Assembly: GCA_023386395.1 (NCBI GenBank)
Contig: JAEWJV010000519.1
Span: 1 to 10,695 of the forward strand
DNA from: Bacteroidota bacterium
GTDB lineage: Bacteria > Bacteroidota > Bacteroidia > Chitinophagales > Chitinophagaceae
DNA: 10,695 nucleotides
Direction of reading: 5' to 3'
Positions 5,866-10,695 of the stretch are shown piece by piece. Under the pieces are notes generated by a model. The model ran no database searches, was not told where the DNA came from, and saw only the letters and a program-made list of their open reading frames with translations. Made by a program: the position numbers and the translations under genes. Position 1 is the stretch's first letter. Every line of letters starts with the position of its first letter.

Positions 5866-8157
5866 TCATTTTCCAAACTTATAAGAAACACCAACCGTAA
5901 ACACCCTTGGATCACCCAGCTGATAAGTATACCCGGAACCTGAATAAGTTGATAAAACGGAATAATATTTATCAAATACGTTTAAAGCGTTTATCCATAT
6001 TTCATAATGCTGTTTTGAATAACCTGCTCTTAGGTTGAATACATCATATCCGTTATAAGTATGCGTATTTAAATTGTCCATAAAGTATTTGCCAAGATGC
6101 TGCCATTCCGCATCAATCCTCAACCCTTTTATAGCATTTGGCTTATAGGCTATTTCCGCATTGCAAAAAAAGTTTGGCGCAGCGCTCATATCATAGCCAT
6201 TATAATCCACACCGCGTGAAATATAATTTACGAAGCTGTGCCTGGCATTGGTTGCAGAAAAACGCAGCATCCATTCCTTCGACGGTGTATAAGTGATGCC
6301 GTATTCGAGGCCTTTATGCCTTGTTTGGCCTGCGTTTTGCGATTGCGAAGTGCCGTCATCCATTCTCACAGAGATGATCTCATCTTTTCCATTCATAAGA
6401 TAAGCGCTCCAGTCAATATATAATTTATGCTGCACCAGTGAAAGCCATCCGCCAATTTCATAATTAATAAAATTCTGCGGTTTTAAATAAGTACTATTGG
6501 TTTTGCCAAACACATCTGTGATCTGCGGTGGCACATAACCCTGGCTGTAATTTCCATAAAACCCAATACCGTTAAAGTTATAGGTGAAGCCGAGCTTTGG
6601 CGCCAGCTTATGATAATTGGTAACGGTGGAGGGGCCGCCTGTAACTTTTGAGCCGGTAAGAAAATTTACAAACGAATAACCGAATGCATCATATCGCAAA
6701 GCCGTGGATATGCGCAGCCCTTTTGCAACTGCAAAATCATAAGCGGTATAAACGGATGCATTGGTAACAAGTGTTTTAAATTTTGCCAGCAGCGAATCCG
6801 GGTTGGCTTTTGTAAAGCTTACATAATTTCCGTTTTGCTTTTTCACCCATATAAAATCTTCATTAAAACGCTGCGGTGATACTTCAGCGCCCGAGCCAAT
6901 AATGAGCCTGCTTTGCAGGAATTTAAATTTTTGAACATGTTGTATAAATAATCCGTACGAACTGAAGCTATTGTTATTAATGTTACCTGTTGCTGTATCA
7001 TTCGATATGGGGTTAGCTGCAATGCCCCCAACAGGATAAGATGCAATCTGGTAAGCGGGGTTTTGTATAACAGCATTATTACGGTACATAAAGGTTGCTG
7101 TAGTAATGCTGTGGTCATTCCAGTTGTGTTTCATTACTGATTTTCCCCTGAATGAATATACTTTCCTGTAAGTGAAAAATTTTTGCGCGGCATAATTCTT
7201 CTGGGCAAAATGTGCACTATCTAAAGAGCCGTACATATCGCTGTAATAATCCACATAAGTAATGCTGTTGCTCCAGTTGGTTTTACTATCAATTTTATAA
7301 TCCATCCTGAAAGTAGAAGCCGTTTTATGAAAATCACTGTGCTCTATAGGGCCGTTGGTTTGATCAGCATAATAACCGCTATATATAAATCCCAGCTTGC
7401 CTTGTGTGGCGCCGGCCTGTACATCTACACGTTTATAACCCTTGTTGTTTAACTGTGCGCTGATATAACCGCTTGTATAAGCCGGCGGTGATTGTGTAAT
7501 AAGATTTACTACACCTGCAATAGCTTCTGCGCCATACAAAGCCGACGAAGGGCCTTTGATGATCTCAATATTTTTCGCTGCAGTCATATTCATTTCAATC
7601 AAAGCATTATGATTGAATACGGCTGAAGTGCGCAATGGAATGCCATCTTCGAGATAAAGAAAAAGATTGTTGGTGCTCATGGGCTGGCGTATGCTCATTT
7701 CGTGTTGTTCATTGCCAAGGTTCACCATGTTTACGCCGCTTACTTTATTCAACAAAAAATCCAGGCGCTGCGCTTTTGTATCTTCAATAGTTTGTTTATT
7801 GATAACAGCTATTGCAACAGGCGCCTCGCTGCGTTTTTGCGTTGTACGGCTAGCACTTACTATCACCTGTGCCAGTTCGTTGACAGATGGCTGCAAAGCA
7901 ACAGCCATATCTAAACCTGTAAATTTAACTGTAGCAGTTGCATACCCTGTGCTGCCTATTTTTAAAATGCTGTCGCGGGTATTAATGGTGAACTTTCCAT
8001 AAATATCCGAAACAACAGTTTTATTACCGCTGCTAATTGCAGCACCATTAATAGCTTCCTTGCTTACCGCATCAAACACCTTCCCCGAAACGGAATGTTG
8101 TGCAGCAGCCATGAGAGCTGTAAAACTGAAAAACAGGAATATAATAATACCTTTCAT
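5866..8157 (-). CDS. TonB-dependent outer-membrane receptor (metal/siderophore-size type)
   Basis: This 763-residue receptor has a signal peptide (1-19, MAAA|Q), a carboxypeptidase-D regulatory-like beta-sandwich domain (about 22-90: VSGKVFDAVSKEAINGAAI, SDIYGKFTI), a possible TonB box in ELAQVIVSASR (94-104), a plug domain (about 108-222, with LEDGIPLR, IEIIKGPSSALYGAEAIAGVVNLIT) and a 22-strand-type barrel ending VSYKFGK. It is too short for a SusC (about 1000 residues) and has no adjacent susD, so it fits the class that takes up chelated metals, cofactors or small ligands using the proton motive force. The usual plug 'iRG' is replaced by HEMSIRQPMSTN, with several Met and His residues; this variant occurs in a Bacteroidota subfamily whose substrate I do not know. 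It lies between SCO/YHS/Cys-motif genes and the CCxCC lipoprotein plus heme peroxidase, which suggests a metal ligand. Confidence 0.93.
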   Translation of the reverse strand: MKGIIIFLFFSFTALMAAAQHSVSGKVFDAVSKEAINGAAISSGNKTVVSDIYGKFTINTRDSILKIGSTGYATATVKFTGLDMAVALQPSVNELAQVIVSASRTTQKRSEAPVAIAVINKQTIEDTKAQRLDFLLNKVSGVNMVNLGNEQHEMSIRQPMSTNNLFLYLEDGIPLRTSAVFNHNALIEMNMTAAKNIEIIKGPSSALYGAEAIAGVVNLITQSPPAYTSGYISAQLNNKGYKRVDVQAGATQGKLGFIYSGYYADQTNGPIEHSDFHKTASTFRMDYKIDSKTNWSNSITYVDYYSDMYGSLDSAHFAQKNYAAQKFFTYRKVYSFRGKSVMKHNWNDHSITTATFMYRNNAVIQNPAYQIASYPVGGIAANPISNDTATGNINNNSFSSYGLFIQHVQKFKFLQSRLIIGSGAEVSPQRFNEDFIWVKKQNGNYVSFTKANPDSLLAKFKTLVTNASVYTAYDFAVAKGLRISTALRYDAFGYSFVNFLTGSKVTGGPSTVTNYHKLAPKLGFTYNFNGIGFYGNYSQGYVPPQITDVFGKTNSTYLKPQNFINYEIGGWLSLVQHKLYIDWSAYLMNGKDEIISVRMDDGTSQSQNAGQTRHKGLEYGITYTPSKEWMLRFSATNARHSFVNYISRGVDYNGYDMSAAPNFFCNAEIAYKPNAIKGLRIDAEWQHLGKYFMDNLNTHTYNGYDVFNLRAGYSKQHYEIWINALNVFDKYYSVLSTYSGSGYTYQLGDPRVFTVGVSYKFGK
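5874..5881 (-). promoter_or_regulatory. Possible -7 element for the BNR lipoprotein gene
   Basis: The minus strand reads TAAGTTTG here, a perfect TAnnTTTG match, within the last codons of the TonB receptor gene. Transcription would begin near 5867, about 73 bases before the ATG at 5794. The only -33-like box (TTTA at 5901-5898) is 16 bases away, which is short. It is also ordinary coding sequence (Tyr-Lys-Phe-Gly), so the match may be chance. Confidence 0.22.
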
Positions 8158-8182
8158 CTGATGATTTTTAATAGACCAGATG
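8155..8182 (-). promoter_or_regulatory. Hairpin covering the start codon of the TonB receptor gene
   Basis: In the minus-strand mRNA, CATCTG (8182-8177) is perfectly complementary to CAGATG (8160-8155), whose last three bases are the ATG start. The stem is 6 bp with a 16-base AT-rich loop. Pairing would hide the start codon, so it could modulate translation. The stem is short and may be coincidental. No known riboswitch consensus is visible upstream. Confidence 0.25.
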
Positions 8183-8337
8183 CAACACCCCGGTAAATAT
8201 TTTCAATGTGCCAAAATTTGTATGGAGTGTTCATAAATCATCTGATCGTTATGTTTCGCTTCGTTCTGGTTATAAAAGACGCAACGTGTTTTGAATGTTT
8301 ATTCATAATGGCAATAGCAATGTTTTAATTAAACTAT

Positions 8338-8371
8338 GCATGATCTGTTATACATGCTTATAACCGGCATG
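8338..8371. repeat. GCATG / CATGC / GCATG repeat cluster upstream of the TonB receptor gene
   Basis: GCATG (8338-8342), CATGC (8353-8357) and GCATG (8367-8371) give two mutually exclusive 5-bp hairpins that share the middle arm. They lie in the 235-base gap between protein B and the TonB receptor, the largest gap of the cluster. The arrangement could be an attenuator or paired operator half-sites. The rest of the gap shows no perfect TAnnTTTG box; AAATTTTG (minus, 8219-8212) is the closest, at 7 of 8. Confidence 0.3.
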
Positions 8372-8392
8372 ATAAGACCGTGCTATTGAAGG

Positions 8393-8785
8393 CTATGCCT
8401 GCGGAGGATGGAATATACCAGATGAACAGTTTATGGGATGATAGCAGGAAATAAAAACCTGCTTGTTATTATTGATGCCTGCAACAGGAACAGGTGGCAG
8501 TGAAGGCGCATGAAATTTTGAAAAAACAGCGATTTCCGTTTGACCGCCCGGTTTTGTTTCAGTATTGTCCTGGTCCTTCTTATTCTCTTGTTGAAGCTTT
8601 TTGCTTAACCGGCATTTACCATTGCAATGCATTTGAGGCTTGTCTTTATTAATGCAGCGGGCAGCATAATCATTTATGTTTGCATAATAATCCGCTACAA
8701 TAAAAATGCAGGAAAAGTTTTCTGCCATCATCAATATTGCAAAAACCAATGCCGTTAAATACCTGTATGTTTTTTCTGCCTGCAA
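8393..8785 (-). CDS. Small membrane-anchored Cys-motif protein B (paralog of protein A)
   Basis: The 130-residue product has a hydrophobic N-terminal segment (about 9-31) and a polar body with C44-x9-C54-x3-C58 (ARCINKDKPQMHCNGKCRLSKK), a Lys/Gln/Glu-rich stretch (60-82), two more Cys (114, 120) and the C-terminus SSGIFHPPQA. The motif and the IFHPP end recur in protein A (9902-10270). I recognise this as a small-protein type common in Bacteroidota near TonB receptors, without an established function; the Cys set suggests metal binding or a redox role in the envelope (inference). The start is probably TTG at 8785: the preceding codon in frame is TAA, and the first in-frame ATGs (residues 19-20) would destroy the membrane segment. 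Only 4 bases separate it from the SCO stop, so coupled translation is likely. Confidence 0.75.
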   Translation of the reverse strand: MQAEKTYRYLTALVFAILMMAENFSCIFIVADYYANINDYAARCINKDKPQMHCNGKCRLSKKLQQENKKDQDNTETKPGGQTEIAVFSKFHAPSLPPVPVAGINNNKQVFISCYHPINCSSGIFHPPQA

Positions 8786-8789
8786 TTAA

Positions 8790-9419
8790 TTATAATGTTT
8801 TAATATCTGCTATTAATTGTTGAACGGATTGTTTATCCGTAGCATCATAAAAACCGCGGATACGATTCTGTTTATCAACGAGTGTTATGTATTGCGTATG
8901 AATAAATGCACCATCATCACCGGCAGCAGTTGCCGTATCAGCGCGCAGCAAATAATCCTGCTGCGCCATTTTATATAATTCGTATTTATTACCTGTTAAA
9001 AATTCCCATTTGCCCGGGGTAGCATGTATGCGCTGCGCATATTTTTTTAATTCGGCAACGCTGTCAACACCGGGATCAACCGTGTGTGTAAGAATGATCA
9101 CATCACTGCGTTGTTTAAAAGCTTCCTGCACAGTTTTCAGATTATTATTCATAACAGGGCAAATGCCTTTGCAGGTGGTAAAAAAATATTCTGCTATACG
9201 AATTTTACCTTCAACATCTTTACCGGTAATTGTTTTGCCATCCTGGTCAATAAAAGAAAAGTTGCCCACGGTATGGCCGGGCTCTCCCAAAACCGGTAAT
9301 GTTTTTTGAAAAGATGAGTAGATAAAAACGCCTGCAAAAACCAGTAAGCCCATTAATATTACACCAAGGAAAAACTTACTGATCTGCTGACCAACACGGA
9401 ATTTCTTTTTCTTCGCCAT
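8790..9419 (-). CDS. SCO1/SenC-family copper chaperone or thiol-redox protein, membrane anchored
   Basis: The 209-residue protein has a basic N-terminus (MAKKKKFR), one membrane segment (about 16-34) and a thioredoxin-fold domain facing the periplasm. The SCO copper site is complete: C83-K-G-I-C87-P and H174 in FIHTQYITLVD. Other family marks are NFSFIDQDGKTI (53-64), EYFFTTC, VMNNNLKTVQEAF, and a TVDPGVD stretch (113-119). SCO proteins deliver copper to the CuA site of cytochrome c oxidase or keep its cysteines reduced; in metal-uptake loci they can serve other cuproproteins. Here no oxidase genes are visible, and the gene is sandwiched between a YHS lipoprotein (31 bases upstream) and Cys-motif protein B (4 bases downstream), so it most likely belongs to a YHS-SCO-B operon. 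The ATG at 9419 fits the anchor well. Confidence 0.93.
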   Translation of the reverse strand: MAKKKKFRVGQQISKFFLGVILMGLLVFAGVFIYSSFQKTLPVLGEPGHTVGNFSFIDQDGKTITGKDVEGKIRIAEYFFTTCKGICPVMNNNLKTVQEAFKQRSDVIILTHTVDPGVDSVAELKKYAQRIHATPGKWEFLTGNKYELYKMAQQDYLLRADTATAAGDDGAFIHTQYITLVDKQNRIRGFYDATDKQSVQQLIADIKTL

Positions 9420-9450
9420 AAGTAAACGCTTTACAAAGCACGTTGCTTAA

Positions 9451-9747
9451 CTATAACTTCTTTTCTTCTTTAAGTACTGCGATAAATGCATTTTTACATT
9501 CTTTTGAACAAAAGCCATACACTTTGCCATCAAATTGTAAAGTGTCTTCAATGCCTGCGCTTAAAGGCATGCCGCAGCTTGTATCTTTTTTTGTTGCAAA
9601 TACAACGTGGCTGAAATCTTTTTTGACCGTATCTTTTGGCGGGCCTGCTTCAAAAACGGTTTGTTGATCTTCTTTACCTGATGCTGAATGGCAGCCTGCC
9701 ATACCGAAGCTTACAGCTATGCATACAATAAAAATTATTTTATTCAT
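9451..9747 (-). CDS. YHS-domain (TRASH-like) lipoprotein
   Basis: The 98-residue product has a lipoprotein signal (MNKIIFIVCIAVSFGMAGC, lipid Cys at 19), a linker of about 35 residues, and a YHS-type metal-binding domain at about 55-90: C58-G-M-P, then FDGKVYGFC80-SKEC84-KNAF. YHS/TRASH domains are small treble-clef-like modules found in copper and heavy-metal handling proteins; three Cys here could form the site. The location on the periplasmic face of a membrane, and the position 31 bases upstream of the SCO gene, suggest that it delivers or senses copper for the SCO protein (inference). Start ATG at 9747. It is the first gene after a 154-base gap that holds a strong inverted repeat. Confidence 0.86.
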   Translation of the reverse strand: MNKIIFIVCIAVSFGMAGCHSASGKEDQQTVFEAGPPKDTVKKDFSHVVFATKKDTSCGMPLSAGIEDTLQFDGKVYGFCSKECKNAFIAVLKEEKKL

Positions 9748-9800
9748 GATTGATTAATTTATTCTGAAGCGGAATAAAAACATCCGATATTTTTCTGAAA

Positions 9801-9855
9801 GCTGACTGCATTGCATAAAAAACTTTATATTAAATGTGGAGCATGCAATGCCAGC
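9801..9855. repeat. Long inverted repeat upstream of the YHS-SCO-B genes
   Basis: GCATTGCAT (9808-9816) is perfectly complementary to ATGCAATGC (9843-9851). With a 3-base bulge (9805-9807) the stem extends by GCTG (9801-9804) with CAGC (9852-9855), giving 13 bp in total around a 26-base A/T-rich loop. It lies between the protein A stop and the YHS start. No T run follows on the minus strand, so it is more likely an operator or leader structure than a terminator. No TAnnTTTG promoter was found in this gap. Confidence 0.45.
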
Positions 9856-9901
9856 CCGCAAAAAAGAGAGATCATTAATAACTGGTGAAGATTGCAGTTA
9901 A

Positions 9902-10270
9902 TTATGCAAGAGGAGGGTGAAATATGGAAGAAGTATAACCCGGTAATTCAACATTTATATTATCACCATAAGATATTGGTGAAGTTGTACGGTAAACGGC
10001 GGCAGTAATTTCCTGCGGTAATTCATAAACAGATACCTGCAATTTTTCGGTTTTGTTTTCAGCAGCCTGTTTATTGCTGCCCTCTTCTTTTTGCTTTTGT
10101 TTAGTAAGATAACAATGGCCTTCACAATGCGTTTCAGGCCTGCTTGTATTTACACAAAGATTCTCAGCGATATAATTTTTATTGAGGGAATAAGCCGCAT
10201 CAAATACAAACGAACTGAATGTTTGCACCATGATGATGAAAAGAAGCAATATGGAAGTAGTGGTTTTCAA
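9902..10270 (-). CDS. Small membrane-anchored Cys-motif protein A (paralog of protein B)
   Basis: The 122-residue product has a hydrophobic N-terminus (SILLLFIIMVQTFSSFVF, 6-23), then NYIAENLC39-x9-C49-x3-C53 (CVNTSRPETHC, EGHCYLTK), a Lys/Glu/Gln-rich linker (57-75) and the C-terminal SSIFHPPLA. The Cys spacing and the IFHPP ending are identical to those of protein B. The HCEGHC core, with His beside Cys, looks like a metal-binding site (inference). As with protein B the likely start is TTG, at 10270: the frame closes at a TAA three codons upstream (10279-10277), and the first ATG (residue 14) lies inside the hydrophobic segment. It is separated from the YHS gene by 154 bases with a large inverted repeat, and a perfect -7 promoter element lies just upstream, so it may be its own transcription unit. 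Confidence 0.75.
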   Translation of the reverse strand: MKTTTSILLLFIIMVQTFSSFVFDAAYSLNKNYIAENLCVNTSRPETHCEGHCYLTKQKQKEEGSNKQAAENKTEKLQVSVYELPQEITAAVYRTTSPISYGDNINVELPGYTSSIFHPPLA

Positions 10271-10286
10271 TTTTTCTTATCCTGCG

Positions 10287-10294
10287 CAAAAGTA
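10287..10294 (-). promoter_or_regulatory. Bacteroidota -7 promoter element for protein A
   Basis: The minus strand reads TACTTTTG, a perfect TAnnTTTG match, in the 73-base gap between the GH18 gene and protein A. Transcription would begin near 10280, leaving about 10 bases before the TTG start. No good -33 TTTG is visible at the expected distance; a small AT-rich inverted repeat (ATGAT/ATCAT, 10318-10331) occupies that place. Confidence 0.45.
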
Positions 10295-10343
10295 GGGATA
10301 ATGTTTATTGCGTTAATATGATTTTGATCATAAGTAAACTTGT

Positions 10344-10695
10344 TTAATGCAATGCCCCATCAATCGCATCGAGCAAACCGCCTGTTGGCTTATCATCGGC
10401 AAGCTGCCAGAACATAATACCGTTTAATCCTTTATCAACCGCATATTTTGTTTTCAACGCCATCGATTGTTCATTATCGTATGTAAATAATTTATGCTGT
10501 GTTTTATTGTACATGTAAGGTGCTTTTGCAGTATCGTCCCAATAATATACATACCCCTGCTGCTCCATATCCTGCTGGTTAAAACCCTTCCATGATATGC
10601 CATGATCAAATTTGCCGGGCTGGTATAAACCATTCTCCGCATCATTGTTCACGTTAAATATTCTTCCATACATGGCAGCGCCTATAACCACTTTG
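10344..10695 (-). CDS. GH18-family glycosidase (chitinase-like), C-terminal end, cut by window edge
   Basis: The minus-strand frame is open from the right edge to the TAA at 10346-10344, giving 117 residues that begin KVVIGAAMYGR; the GTG at 10691 is internal. The sequence matches the end of a GH18 TIM barrel: a strand with IGAAMYGR, the insertion-domain stretch GYVYYWDDTAKAPYMYN, the helix NEQSMALKTKYAVDKGL, and the last strand GIMFWQLADD, whose Trp lines the -1 sugar site. The catalytic DxxDxDxE motif lies in the missing N-terminal part. GH18 enzymes cleave chitin or related beta-1,4-N-acetylglucosamine polymers. It stops 73 bases before protein A, which has its own -7 element, so it is probably not part of the metal-related cluster. 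Confidence 0.9.
   Translation of the reverse strand, partial: KVVIGAAMYGRIFNVNNDAENGLYQPGKFDHGISWKGFNQQDMEQQGYVYYWDDTAKAPYMYNKTQHKLFTYDNEQSMALKTKYAVDKGLNGIMFWQLADDKPTGGLLDAIDGALH

Noticed and set aside
7667..8002. 111-codon plus-strand reading frame opposite the TonB receptor N-terminus
   Set aside because: It is a shadow of the strongly supported receptor gene on the other strand, with no family features.
8251..8328. 25-codon plus-strand reading frame with a CFEC pair in the gap upstream of the TonB receptor
   Set aside because: It is very short, has no visible promoter or homology signal, and is antisense to the probable leader of the receptor; likely chance.
8158..8392. Riboswitch (for example cobalamin or other metal/cofactor type) before the TonB receptor
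   Set aside because: No conserved riboswitch core could be found in this gap, only short GCATG repeats and small hairpins.
1..10695. SusD-like gene and GH18 gene as parts of one chitin-utilisation locus
   Set aside because: They lie at opposite ends of the window on opposite strands, separated by unrelated transcription units; each may belong to a locus outside the window.

Overview
The window looks like a chromosomal segment from a member of the Bacteroidota, most likely a Chitinophagaceae-type organism. The signs are the AT-rich composition, a SusD-family lipoprotein, a carboxypeptidase-regulatory-like TonB receptor, a DUF6089-type outer-membrane barrel, a GOB-like subclass B3 metallo-beta-lactamase, the lack of Shine-Dalgarno sequences, and matches to the Bacteroidota -7 promoter element (TAnnTTTG). 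The genus is inference. No rRNA, tRNA, insertion sequence or CRISPR array was seen.

Layout. On the plus strand are the 3' end of a susD-like gene (1-717), a strong hairpin terminator (750-786), and a metallo-beta-lactamase gene (841-1725) with its own promoter candidate. Everything from 1884 to the right edge is coded on the minus strand. Read in transcription order (right to left) it is: the C-terminal end of a GH18 glycosidase (cut by the edge), small Cys-motif protein A, a YHS-domain lipoprotein, a SCO-family copper chaperone/thioredoxin-like protein, small Cys-motif protein B, a 763-aa TonB-dependent receptor, a sialidase-fold (BNR) lipoprotein with a CCxCC motif, a di-heme cytochrome c peroxidase/MauG-family protein, an unrecognised 136-aa protein and a DUF6089 outer-membrane protein.

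The block from about 3355 to 10270 is the most interesting part. Almost every product is predicted to be exported or membrane-attached, and most carry metal- or heme-binding motifs: CxxxC plus His in SCO, the YHS Cys set, two CxxCH hemes, CCxCC and GCPHTGPC in the BNR lipoprotein, and an identical C-x9-C-x3-C in the two small proteins. A TonB receptor sits in the middle. The suggestion, which is inference, is an envelope metal (probably copper) acquisition or cuproprotein/heme-protein maturation module. It resembles in logic, but not in its partner protein, the MbnP/MbnH 'metallo-mystery pair' loci that combine a MauG-like di-heme enzyme with SCO proteins and TonB receptors. The two paralogous small proteins and the CCxCC lipoprotein are the parts with no established role that I know of.

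Gaps longer than 100 bases (718-840, 1726-1883, 2760-2909, 4414-4567, 8158-8392, 9748-9901) hold hairpins or promoter-like elements described below. No gap exceeds 300 bases.
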